Source of the DNA: a virus
Strand: one strand, 5' to 3'
DNA length: 30,202 bases
Virus record (IMG/VR): IMGVR_UViG_3300021475_000042
Coordinates: 1 to 30,202 of that record
Positions 7,773 through 16,400 of the stretch are shown one piece after another. Made by a program: the position numbers and the translations under genes. A model generated the notes under the pieces. The model was not told the DNA's origin. It worked only from the letters and a program-made list of their open reading frames with translations, and ran no database searches. Position 1 is the first letter of the stretch. Every line of letters begins with the position of its first letter.

Positions 7773-8629
7773 AGGAGCGAGGCCACGTGGTTGACCAGAC
7801 CGATGCTCGAGTTGACCAGGGTCCGCGCCGTCGTGGCGGCGTTCAGAGCGGTCTGGACGGTCGCGGTGATGGGCAGGAGGGTTGAGCGGGACCCCGTCGA
7901 GAACCGCCCGAAAAACCCTGTCAGGCCCCGCACGGCACCGAATACGCGCGAGGCGTCGTTGACCATTGTCCCGGCGATCGAGGTGAACTGCCCGACGGCG
8001 CCGGTCACCTGATGCACCGAGGAGGTGACGGAGGCGAGGACGCCGCCCAGGTCGCCCTTGCTGGCGGCATTGAGCGCGGCACTGGCCGAGGTGATCGCGT
8101 CGCCGGTGTTGAGCGCGGTGCCGGGATACAGCACATCCCCGGCGAGAATGAACGCGAGCGAGACCTCGACATACCGCCCACGTTCGCGGCGATCGGTCAC
8201 GGTGAAATCGAGCAACACGCATTGCACGCTGCCCAGCGTCGGATGCACCAGCGTGCCCGGCCCCGGTTGCTCGCACGCGGCGAGCATGGCGTCGCGCTGC
8301 TGATACACGTCATCGCCGGTCAGGTAGGCTTCGACCGAGAAGCGGCGCGGCAGCAACCCCAGGTCCTCGGGCCATGCGGTGTCGCGGTAGGGGTATTCAT
8401 GGATCGCGACGCGGCGTCCGGCCTTGGTCTGGCCGGCGTCGAGGACGAACCCCACCCCGCGCCAGGAGCCGGGCTGTAGCTGCTGCCACCATGAGCCGCC
8501 GGTAAACGACAGGCCGGAATTGTCGACCTCGAGCGCTCCCCCGGCGAGTTGCCCGATCCTGGCAACGTCGGTGACGACACTGCCGGCGGTCTGCACCGCC
8601 CCGACGATCGGCGCGAGGAACCCGCTCAT
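7769..8629 (-). CDS. DNA circularisation N-terminal domain protein (Mu gpN-like)
   Basis: The protein has 286 aa. The conserved N-terminal domain is clear: 'PGSWRGVGFVLDAGQTKAGRRVAIHEYPYRD', 'WPEDLGLLPRRFSVEAYLTGDDVYQQRDAMLAACEQPGPGTLVHPTLGSVQC', then 'RGRYVEVSLAFI'. After about residue 170 the sequence turns Ala/Ser/Thr-rich and helical. It lies between the tape measure and the hub, as in Mu. In contractile tails it is thought to be a structural protein joining tube, tape measure and hub. The usual C-terminal part of the family is on the next gene, so this looks like a split form. Confidence 0.88.
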   Translation of the reverse strand: MSGFLAPIVGAVQTAGSVVTDVARIGQLAGGALEVDNSGLSFTGGSWWQQLQPGSWRGVGFVLDAGQTKAGRRVAIHEYPYRDTAWPEDLGLLPRRFSVEAYLTGDDVYQQRDAMLAACEQPGPGTLVHPTLGSVQCVLLDFTVTDRRERGRYVEVSLAFILAGDVLYPGTALNTGDAITSASAALNAASKGDLGGVLASVTSSVHQVTGAVGQFTSIAGTMVNDASRVFGAVRGLTGFFGRFSTGSRSTLLPITATVQTALNAATTARTLVNSSIGLVNHVASLL

Positions 8630-10692
8630 ATGTCGGCCAGTGCCGCGTGCTCGACGCGCGGCGGTGCGACGTTGACGGAACCCGATCCGGTCGCGGTCAC
8701 GGCGGAATTAGGCGGCGGGTTGCGATGCGTGATTTCCACGTCGACCGAGCCGTTGACGGGTGGCGCGGCTGGCGGCATCGCGGCGGGCGGTGCGCTGGCG
8801 ACGGGCGGCGCCATCGCGGGCGGTGTGGGGGGGAGCGGCAGCGCCGTCTTGCGCGCGGCGTCGAGATTGGCCTGAAGTTCTTTCGCCCACCCCGGCGCGT
8901 TGGTCGAGGTCCAGGTCGGTTGCAGCACGCTGGCGATGTTCTGTGCCTGCGACGGGTCCTTGAGGTCGACCGTCAGGTCGCGGCCGGTGCGACGGTGATA
9001 ATCGGTCTGCGCGAGATACCACGCGGCGCGATCCTGATTGGGCTTCGAAAAGTCGGTGATGTCGGGGCGCGCGCGCTGCACCCCGGCGAACGTGCCGGGC
9101 TGGAATTGATAGGCACCGGCGGCGTGCGAATTGTCGAGGCCAGCCCATTGCGGGAACTGGTTTCCGGCGAAGTGTCCGCCGCCATAAAGCACGTTGTAAT
9201 CGCCGCGCGATTCATGCGCCGCGATCGTCGTAAGCAGCCCCTTCCCCTCGGGCGTCAGTTCCGGCGCGGTCGGTGTGAAGCTACCCGGCGTCGCCTGCCC
9301 ACCCGGTTGGTCAGGTCCGAACATCCAGCGTTGGGCGTCGCTGCGGCCGGCGGGTCGCCCCTGGCGTTTCAGCATGTCCTCGTAAGACAGGTCCTCGCCG
9401 GTGGTCGGGTTGTGAAAGGTTGGCATCCCGAACCAGCCGCCCGACTTCTGTTCAAACCCCATACCCTTGGCTTGGTCCTCGATCGATTGCTGCGCGAGCT
9501 TGTTGCCGGTGTAGACGCCGGCAATGGCAGCGATCGCACCGGCGACAACGGAGACAGTTCCGAGCGCACCGAGCAACCCGGTCCCGCCCACGGCGCCGAG
9601 CGCGGTCACCACCTGCGCAATCGAGGCGACCACGCCGACGCCCCACTTCACCGCGAACAGGATCGCGATGTCCTCCGCAACGCGCACGATCGTGTCGAGG
9701 TGGGTGATCAGGTATTGCAGACCATCGATCGTTTTGGTGATGCCGTCGCCGATGTTCTTCCACATGTCCGGGTTATCGAGCCACGCGGCGAAGCGCGCGG
9801 ACAGTTCGTCAACGGCGGCGATGATCTGCGGTTGATGCGTCGTCACGAACTCGGACAGGTGATTGAACAGCGGGGTAAAGTTCTTTGCCAGCACAGCCGC
9901 GACCTGCTGCCCCAGGTGATCGAACGCAACGCCCAGGCGCCCTTGGGCCTGTTCATACTTGATCATGTCCTGTAGCTGCGCCTGCGTCAGTTCGGTGAAC
10001 TTGCTGGCGTCCGTCATCCACTGGCCGAGCGCCTGACCGCTGACGCGCAAACTCTCAACCAGCTTCATCCCCGCGCCGCCCAGGAGCGCGGTGGCGAGGC
10101 GCGCGCGGTCGGTGGGGTCTTTGATGTCCTCCAACTTCTGCATCACCTCGGGCAGCAGATCGGCGGTGGATCGCATCTGGCCGTTGGCGTCGCGCAGGTT
10201 GACGCCAAGCTGATTGAAGTATGCGAGTGTTTGCGGGTCCTGGCCTTCCAGCGCGCGCACCGTGGCGTCGTGCAGGCCCTGGAGGCTTTGCGTCATGTCG
10301 TCAGCGCTGCCACCGGCGAGGCGTGCCGCGTCCTCGAATTGCTGCAACTTCTGCGACGACATGCCGATCTGATCGGCGTTGATCGAGAGTTGCCGACCCC
10401 AGGCGGAAAACGAGTTCACCAGCTTGACAATGCCGGCGATGGTGGCGGCCGAGGTGATCGCGCCGAGCACCGGGACGATCGCGATCATCGCGCGGAACGC
10501 GGTGGCGGCGGCGCGCGCGATCCAGCCGAAACCTTCCGCGACCTTGCGCAAACCCGACACGTCGACGAACCGGCTGATCGAGCGCGACATGCGGTCCATC
10601 GGCGCGCGCATCTGAGCGATGCGGCGATTGATCGCATCGATCTGCTTCGTTGCGTTATCAACGACCGTATAGGTGACGGAGTAGCCGGCCAT
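8626..10692 (-). CDS. Tape measure protein with a lambda R-like lytic transglycosylase domain (688 aa)
   Basis: The N-terminus (MAGYSVTYTVVDNATKQIDA) starts a helical, coiled-coil-prone protein. Hydrophobic stretches lie at about 64-95 and 345-395, typical of tape measures. A hydrolase-like domain follows at about 485-612: 'LLTTIAAHESRGDYNVLYGGG', 'NSHAAGAYQFQPGTF', 'DFSKPNQDRAAWYL' and 'IASVLQPTWTSTNAPG'. The order resembles phage lambda R lytic transglycosylase (E..., 'GAGRYQ', 'SPKSQDAVAL', 'WASLPG'), making E494 the likely catalytic acid. The last 70 residues are Pro/Ala-rich. Roles are setting tail length and local peptidoglycan opening during DNA entry. The start shares one base with the stop of the chaperone extension. 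Confidence 0.9.
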   Translation of the reverse strand: MAGYSVTYTVVDNATKQIDAINRRIAQMRAPMDRMSRSISRFVDVSGLRKVAEGFGWIARAAATAFRAMIAIVPVLGAITSAATIAGIVKLVNSFSAWGRQLSINADQIGMSSQKLQQFEDAARLAGGSADDMTQSLQGLHDATVRALEGQDPQTLAYFNQLGVNLRDANGQMRSTADLLPEVMQKLEDIKDPTDRARLATALLGGAGMKLVESLRVSGQALGQWMTDASKFTELTQAQLQDMIKYEQAQGRLGVAFDHLGQQVAAVLAKNFTPLFNHLSEFVTTHQPQIIAAVDELSARFAAWLDNPDMWKNIGDGITKTIDGLQYLITHLDTIVRVAEDIAILFAVKWGVGVVASIAQVVTALGAVGGTGLLGALGTVSVVAGAIAAIAGVYTGNKLAQQSIEDQAKGMGFEQKSGGWFGMPTFHNPTTGEDLSYEDMLKRQGRPAGRSDAQRWMFGPDQPGGQATPGSFTPTAPELTPEGKGLLTTIAAHESRGDYNVLYGGGHFAGNQFPQWAGLDNSHAAGAYQFQPGTFAGVQRARPDITDFSKPNQDRAAWYLAQTDYHRRTGRDLTVDLKDPSQAQNIASVLQPTWTSTNAPGWAKELQANLDAARKTALPLPPTPPAMAPPVASAPPAAMPPAAPPVNGSVDVEITHRNPPPNSAVTATGSGSVNVAPPRVEHAALADI

Positions 10693-10880
10693 TACCTACG
10701 CCGTGCCTCTGCGGCTTCGCGTTCGCGCGCGGCAATGCGGTGCGTCTGATCGAGCCACCACATCAGTTCCGTGCCGGTCAACGACCATGCGTCACGCGGC
10801 CCCCAGCCCCAGAACCGCGTCAGGTCGGCTATGATATCGCGCCAATTACTTGGCCAGCCGGCAACAGCTTTAGTAGAAAA
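10692..10880 (-). CDS. Tail assembly chaperone extension, probably made by -1 frameshift
   Basis: This frame overlaps the end of the chaperone gene in the -1 frame and continues about 137 bases past its stop. It encodes 'STKAVAGWPSNWRDIIADLT' followed by a helical segment with 'WGWGPRDAW', 'TGTELMWWLDQTHRIAARE' and a basic end. The 'W....L.WWLDQA..IA' pattern is typical of the second half of Mu-like and P2-like chaperone fusions (gp41-42, GpE+E'). I see no convincing start codon or ribosome site for it alone; its first ATG (in LMWW) is too late. A shift near the TTTT run would give a fusion of about 161 aa. It ends at the tape-measure start, as expected. Confidence 0.7.
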   Translation of the reverse strand, partial: FSTKAVAGWPSNWRDIIADLTRFWGWGPRDAWSLTGTELMWWLDQTHRIAAREREAAEARRR

Positions 10881-11176
10881 TCCCAGGCACGCGCGATTTG
10901 TCCTATGGGCATCCCCTCGACCACCTCGCGGGGCACCTTGGCGACCGCTGCTATCAACGTTATCTGTGCGCGGCGGAGCGAGTAGGAGTTGACCCCACCC
11001 TGCAATTCCATCTCGCACCGTTCCATCATCTTGCCCGTGGGTTCTTCCAGGTGGAGCGTGGCGAATGGTTTCTTCTGGAACATGACCGGCGGATCAAGCT
11101 CCAGGTCGAGGACGCGCGGCGTTGCGGCTTCCTCTTGCTGATCCATCTGATCAGCGATCGTCATGCCATCCATCAT
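10829..11176 (-). CDS. Tail assembly chaperone, Mu gp41-like (115 aa)
   Basis: The start ATG at 11176 overlaps the tail-tube stop as ATGA; a further in-frame ATG lies five codons in. The protein has the compact profile of phage tail assembly chaperones: an acidic N-terminus, then 'LDLELDPPVMFQKKPFATLHLEEPTGKMME' and a helical half 'SLRRAQITLIAAVAKVPREVVEGMPIGQIARAWDFLLK'. These proteins coat the tape measure while the tube polymerises. The position between tube and tape measure, and the -1-frame extension, fit the family exactly. Confidence 0.85.
   Translation of the reverse strand: MMDGMTIADQMDQQEEAATPRVLDLELDPPVMFQKKPFATLHLEEPTGKMMERCEMELQGGVNSYSLRRAQITLIAAVAKVPREVVEGMPIGQIARAWDFLLKLLPAGQVIGAIS
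10877..10883 (-). other. Candidate -1 ribosomal frameshift site
   Basis: The minus strand reads G GAT TTT in the chaperone frame. The TTT codon at 10879-10877 is preceded by another T, so a Phe tRNA could slip back one base and keep full pairing. The upstream GAT codon would re-pair poorly, so this is not a canonical X XXY YYZ heptamer. Another site in the overlap (10829 upward) is possible. Confidence 0.4.
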
Positions 11177-11544
11177 GCGAACGTCTCGCTTACGTCGACG
11201 CCATCGAAGCGCACTTGGAAGGTGCCTTCGGCAGCGCGCGCTTCAACCGCGGTGACGCACCACATGTTCGCGCCACCGACCACCTTGCCGTTCGCGAGCG
11301 TCACCTGGACCTCGACGCACCGCATGTCGTTGAAGTCCCCCACGGTGATGTCCGAGCTATCGCGCAAGGTTGCCTCGACGAACCCGGCGGCGGGCACCTC
11401 ACTGAAACCGTGCACGCTATCGAGGCCGAGCAAGGTCTCGCGACGCCAGCGCACCGGCGACCACGTTACGTCGGAAACCACCATGTAAGCGTTCCCGTCG
11501 ATCGTCAGGCCGGTGATACCGGCCAACGGCACACAAGAGGCCAT
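11173..11544 (-). CDS. Tail tube protein, Mu gpM-like (123 aa)
   Basis: The sequence 'PLAGITGLTIDGNAYMVVSDVTWSPVRWRRETLLGLDSVHGFSEVP', followed by 'GFVEATLRDSSDITVGDFNDMRCVEVQVTLANGKVVGGANMWCV', matches the Mu-type phage tail tube family (roughly 115-125 aa, beta-rich, with the 'G.v.G..E...p..ieat..d' core). It should polymerise into the inner tube inside the sheath. A GGGAG ribosome site precedes the ATG at 11544. It sits immediately before the chaperone/tape-measure block, as expected. Confidence 0.9.
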   Translation of the reverse strand: MASCVPLAGITGLTIDGNAYMVVSDVTWSPVRWRRETLLGLDSVHGFSEVPAAGFVEATLRDSSDITVGDFNDMRCVEVQVTLANGKVVGGANMWCVTAVEARAAEGTFQVRFDGVDVSETFA

Positions 11545-11545
11545 C

Positions 11546-11815
11546 TTATGTCGCTCCCTTCGGAAGTTGCTGCGGCACGCGCGGTGCGGTTTTGGTGGTT
11601 ACCACCATGTCATCGCCGGTCCGTTCCTCGGTCCATTCGCCACCGCACGCATCGCACGCGAAGTCGTTGGCGTATGTGTTCGGATCGGAATTGAGCATCA
11701 CGCCGTTGCCGTCATAGACCGGCGTCCAGTCCATGGCGGTGGCCATCATCGCCCCCACCAATCGGATGCGGCAGTCGGCCGGGTCGTTCGGGCATTCAGG
11801 ATGTAGCGGCGGCAT
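11546..11815 (-). CDS. Small Cys-containing protein of unknown function (89 aa)
   Basis: I do not recognise a named family. The protein has two cysteine pairs, 'CPNDPADC' (C8, C15) and 'CDACGG' (about residues 54-59), which could form a small zinc-ribbon-like site. A polar N-terminal part and a basic, Pro-rich C-terminus surround them. It has a strong GGGAGGG ribosome site before the ATG at 11815 and lies 11 bases after the sheath gene and just before the tube gene. Lying between sheath and tube, the two proteins made in greatest number, it is probably well expressed and might assist tail assembly, but that is inference. Confidence 0.6.
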   Translation of the reverse strand: MPPLHPECPNDPADCRIRLVGAMMATAMDWTPVYDGNGVMLNSDPNTYANDFACDACGGEWTEERTGDDMVVTTKTAPRVPQQLPKGAT

Positions 11816-11826
11816 CCGTCCCTCCC

Positions 11827-13299
11827 TTAGCTCTTGCGGAATTGCAGCAGGATCGCGATCTGCCGCAGTTGGTTCACCAGATCGACCGGCGCGAGGATTT
11901 TCACCAGCCCGTTGCCGGCGTTCTCCACCACGGTGGTCTTGGCGAACGTGTCGGCGTTCTGCACGTAGCCCGCCGCCTGCAGGGCGCGATACTCATTCAC
12001 CACGCTGGCCTTGATCATCGGCGCGTTGACGCAGTTGGAACCGGCGAGGATAGGCGTCGTGTCGCTCACCAGTTTCTTGCGCGCGTAGCGGGTCAGCAGG
12101 AAGTTGGAGAGGTCGCGCGCGACGAACATCAGCCCATACATCGTTTCTACATCGAGGTATGAGTTGTCGACCGCACCGGCGGCATTCTTCTGATACGTCG
12201 TGCACATGCGCTCGATCAGCACGGTGTTGTCCTGCTGTTCGCGTAGCGTGCTCATGCCGTCATACAGCAGCGTGTTGCGCTCCCCGAGGGTCCATCGCAG
12301 CGGCACCGGTGGGGCTTGGAGTGTGGTCGCGATGTATTGCAGCGGTAGGCCGGGATCGACCCGCAGGCTGGCGGCGCAGGAGGCGGTAATTTCAGCGGTA
12401 ACGATCCAGGCGGGATCAGGCATCCCTTGATAGGCGACCACCGACATGTGCTGGTCGTTGCGCGCGAGGCCAAACGCGGTGCACTGGCCAAGCGTGCCTT
12501 TGAAGGCCGAGAAGCAGCCGCCATAGATCATCTGTTCCCACGACCAGCGGCCAACATCATCGGCGAGGAACGTCTCCATCGCATTGAGCGAGGTTGTGTC
12601 GGTGTAGGGCAGGCCGATGAAATCGAACGGCACGCTGGACAGGTTCGCCAGTCCGTTGGTCAGGATCGGGTTAGCGGTGCCCCCCGACATGGCGACGATG
12701 GCCACGGTCACCCCTGGCACGTTGAACTCGCCCCCAGGTGCGCCCTGGTAGTTCATTTGCAGGTCGATGCCGTTGCCCGCCTCGCCCTTGTTGAGCGCGG
12801 TCAGGGTGATGACACCCGCCGCAGCGGCTTCACTCACGGGCAGGCTGGTCATGGTCGCAATCGCCGCCAACAGGTTCGCCGCGATGACGGTCGCGGTGTC
12901 TCCACTGGTGACCACGGATTGCACGCGTTGCCCGGCAATATAGAGGTTGAGCGTGCCGCTGGCGGTCGCGGTGCCGGTGATGGTCACCGTGCCATGCGCG
13001 GCGACGCCGGCCGGGTTGTCGGCGAGGGGCAGCAGATACAGCGTGCCGAACGGATCGCGCGCGAGGTAGCGCTCCGCCATCGCGTCGAGCATGGAGCCGG
13101 CGCCGCACGCCGCCTGCACCTGTGCCACGCTTTCAACGATGAAAGGCTGATCGGGTGTTGCGGACCCGGCAGCGGTGATCTGACCGAACAGCAGCGTCGT
13201 TTGATTGGCGACTCCGGTATTCGCCTGCGACGGGTCCATTTCGACATAGACGCCGGGAACCCGGTTGCTGGTCTGGTAGTAGGTGAAATTGATGCCCAT
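11827..13299 (-). CDS. Tail sheath protein, Mu gpL-like (490 aa)
   Basis: The N-terminus 'NFTYYQTSNRVPGVYVEMDPSQAN' and 'LLFGQITAAGSATPDQPFIVESVAQVQAACGAGSMLDAMAERYLARDPFGTLYLLPLAD' are the classic contractile sheath start. An inserted domain follows ('GTVTITGTATASGTLNLYIAGQRV...', about 107-205, the domain usual in the Mu-like subgroup). The polymerising core ends 'YLDVETMYGLMFVARDLSNFLLTRYARKKLVSDTTPI' and 'VKILAPVDLVNQLRQIAILLQFRKS'. Its presence makes this a contractile-tailed phage. The DUF2635 gene ends four bases upstream. Confidence 0.95.
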   Translation of the reverse strand: MGINFTYYQTSNRVPGVYVEMDPSQANTGVANQTTLLFGQITAAGSATPDQPFIVESVAQVQAACGAGSMLDAMAERYLARDPFGTLYLLPLADNPAGVAAHGTVTITGTATASGTLNLYIAGQRVQSVVTSGDTATVIAANLLAAIATMTSLPVSEAAAAGVITLTALNKGEAGNGIDLQMNYQGAPGGEFNVPGVTVAIVAMSGGTANPILTNGLANLSSVPFDFIGLPYTDTTSLNAMETFLADDVGRWSWEQMIYGGCFSAFKGTLGQCTAFGLARNDQHMSVVAYQGMPDPAWIVTAEITASCAASLRVDPGLPLQYIATTLQAPPVPLRWTLGERNTLLYDGMSTLREQQDNTVLIERMCTTYQKNAAGAVDNSYLDVETMYGLMFVARDLSNFLLTRYARKKLVSDTTPILAGSNCVNAPMIKASVVNEYRALQAAGYVQNADTFAKTTVVENAGNGLVKILAPVDLVNQLRQIAILLQFRKS

Positions 13300-13303
13300 C
13301 GCT

Positions 13304-13483
13304 TTAGGCCCCCTTCACAGTTTCTGGCGGCGGATCAGGATCAGCGGGCACCACATCGCCATCGCGTAAGCGACGCGCCCAATAGAGGTCGTGCTCGTTT
13401 ACCTCGCGGCCCTCTGGGGGCACCAAGGCGCCGGAACGTGGATCGCGCACCTGACGATCGGGCGCGCCGGGAATGACTTTCAT
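13304..13483 (-). CDS. DUF2635 protein before the sheath (59 aa)
   Basis: The start is the ATG at 13483 with AGGAGA upstream. The 59-aa product starts MKVIPGAPDRQVRDPRSGAL and contains 'PPEGREVNEHDLYWARRLRDGDVV', the full DUF2635 pattern (Mu gp38-like: 'RdP.tg..Lp.eGreV.....YW.RRL.DGDV'). In Mu-like phages this tiny gene lies directly before the sheath gene, exactly as here. Biochemical function is unknown; a role in sheath folding or assembly is plausible from its constant position. A second, diverged copy lies at 19389-19634. Confidence 0.85.
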   Translation of the reverse strand: MKVIPGAPDRQVRDPRSGALVPPEGREVNEHDLYWARRLRDGDVVPADPDPPPETVKGA

Positions 13484-13490
13484 CGGTGGC

Positions 13491-13496
13491 TCTCCT
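13491..13496 (-). promoter_or_regulatory. Ribosome binding site for the DUF2635 gene
   Basis: AGGAGA on the minus strand abuts the stop of the 1300-aa gene and lies seven bases before the ATG at 13483. It decides the short 59-aa start. Confidence 0.65.
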
Positions 13497-16400
13497 CTAA
13501 ATGACCATGCGGCCCATTCGCCCCAGCAACAGATGGTTGTTGTTGATGCGAAGCTGATCGTGCCTGCCGGCGTAACCGAAGCCCGGTGGCACGGTGTCGG
13601 TGCCGAGGCGGAACACGTCGGCGACCACCGCCGCTGCCACGTTGGCGTCGGGAAAGGTCTGGCTGTAGTTCCCGAACGGCCCTTGATTGGAGGCGCCGTC
13701 ATAGCGGCCGATATAGCCAACGTCCCACATGCCGGAATACAGATGCACACCGCCACCACCGAGGCGGATCACGGTGTTGCAGAAGTCGCGCATTTCGTTC
13801 GCGCTCTGCTTCACGTCCTCCCATTGCGGCGGTCCCGTGCGCAGCCCCAGCCATATCTTGATGTTGGGGAAAAGATCGTGGAACGACCGGAACCCGGTGC
13901 GCGGGTCATAGGTGTTGCCCGCGTCATAGGTCATCGCGTGGATGCCATCGAGGCACGCCATCGCGGCGGGATCGAGCGATACGCAGATGTCATAGCCGCC
14001 ATTTTGCCCCACCGGCGGCGCATACACGTAGTCACCGATTGCGTATGCACCGACGTGTATACCGTCGAGATAGAGCAGCAACGGGCGCGGGATGCCGGCG
14101 CGCAGTGTCTTGATCGTCTGCACGAGTTCAGCGTCGGTGTAGCAGGTCACCGAACCGTCGGGATTGATGGTGCAGCGGTGATCAGGATCGAGGTTCGCTG
14201 ACAGGCACTCGTAATCGAGCACCACACCGTCAAGCGCCATGTCCTGTATGAACTTCAAGGTCGAGGCGACATTCGTCGCGTCCATGCCGCCCCACCCGTT
14301 GGGATCATATGGCTCGTTGTGCGCTTCCTCCGGGGTGTTCTGTTGCATACACACTAGAATTTTGATGCCAGGGGAGCGGGCGCGCAGCAGATCGAGCGTG
14401 GCGCGAAGCAATCGCGCATCGCCGGGGAAGTTCAGTCCGGTGGTCGGCTTCAGCGGGCTGTCGAGGTCAACATAGGTAAAGCGCGGGATCGCGAATGACA
14501 GCGCGACATGAGTGATTACGGTGGGGATGCGCGCCAGATAGAAATCATCGGGCACCAGTGTCGCCGGGTCCTTATTCGGCACGTCCTCCCAGGTTTCCCA
14601 ATACACGTGGAAGTCTTGTCCGTTCGGCACCAGCCTGCCCAGGTTGCTCGCGTTGCCGGCGCCCACGTCGGCGAGCTGCGCCGCCGCGCCGTTGCCGATC
14701 TTGTTCGGCACCGTCGTTACCTCGACCTGCATTTCAAGGATGACGCCGGCCATCGCGGCGTAGCCGTCCGCCGCAAGCAATAGGTTCTGCCCAGGCCCGC
14801 CGTAGGCTTGCCACATCCAGGCGTTGATTGACGGGCTGAGTAAGTTCTCCTCGATCAGCGACCAGCCATAATTCGGCGTCACGTTGCGTTTCGGAAAGAT
14901 GGCCGAGGCGAACGCGAGCAATAGCGAGCCGGGCACCGAGTCGCCGAAGCCGAAGTTTGCCGAGGTGCCGGAGACCGGGAGGGAGACACGCGCACCGACC
15001 ACGCCGGACAGCGATTTCAGCCCGATCAGATATACGGTTGTATAGCCCCAGTATCCGGTATGCCCCGAGACATACAGGGTCTGCGGGCCGTCCGGCGGGC
15101 GCGCAAGGAAGGCGATTTCCATCGCGGTCGACGTGTCGCTGTTGCGGACATCGAGGGCGTCACGCATCGCGAGAGGCACGTTGCCGTAGCGATAGGTGGC
15201 TGGGCCGAAATAGCTGTTATTGGTCCGCGCGGCGCACACGATCAGCAAGTCCGCGCCCTTGGCGTCGAATGTCGTGGTGCGGGTTTCCAACCCGATCGTG
15301 CCCATATCAACCAACGAGTGATTGGTGATCACCACCGAGCTTTTGGGCGCGGACACGCCCTTAAACAGCACCTCATAACCCATGTTGATCAGGTCAAAGT
15401 AAACCGTGTCTGAACTGAGGGTGATCGTCGCGGCGTCGCCGTCATTCGCGACCGGTGCGGTCAGGTGATAGGCAAAGATCGATTGATTGGCGCCGCTCGC
15501 GAAGCCGTCGTCAGTCCATCCGGCACTGTGCTGCAATGTCGCGAGCGTGTTGCCGAACAGCGTTCCGCCGACGAACGCAACCGCCGATTTGGCTTTCAAT
15601 CCGGGGATTGTCGCGGTGCCGGTGTTCACCCCGGCGTCATGCGCGCCGAACTCGCTGGGTTGCATCTCGCCCATGACGCCAGCGGAGTTGCCGAACGAAT
15701 GAACCGCGATCGAGGTGTAACCGTTGTAATTCGGATTGCAGTCGACAACGATGTTGCGCGCCCCGACCACGGCGTCTGCCAGCGGCAGCACCCATAGCGC
15801 GACGGCACCATTCGGCCCCGAGACCAGCATCGGCGAGGCGACCAGTTGCATGATCACGCCATCGAACGTGATGGTTGCGGGCGTGAGCGGGTCGGATGAC
15901 GCCCAGGCCAGCGTGACGACCAGCAGATCGGCTTGCTGACCCGGATCGAATGAGACCGTCTGGGGACTCGCGGCGTTGATGACGCCGAGCACAGCGGCGT
16001 GCGTGTTGATCACCTTGACGCCATCTTGTGGCAGCGGCGTGCCGGCGAGCACTTCATACGCCAGCACCAGCATCGTCCAGTAATTCGTCGGGTCGGTGAA
16101 GGTGCAACTCAGCGTGCCGGTTCCGCTGCTTTCGGCGACCGTCACGCTCTGGTCGGGTGCCGTCTTGGCGTCGGCGCGTGTCCAACTCGCACCGGTGACA
16201 GCGATGGTCGAGGGCGTGCCGCCGAAGAACGTATCGCCGACCACGCAACAGAGTGAGCCGACGTTGCCCGTGGTGATTTGCGTCGTGCCGGTGTTCACCG
16301 CTGCATCGTGCGTGCCGTATTCGTTGATGACGATCGGTGCCAATCGCTGATTGGTGCCGGCATAGGCGGCGATGCTGACCTGCGTGTTGCCGAGATAACC

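Noticed and set aside
8647-9975. Long plus-strand open frame opposite the tape measure
   Set aside because: Antisense shadow of a clear tape-measure gene; composition is Arg/Gly/His-rich and no motif or ribosome site supports it.
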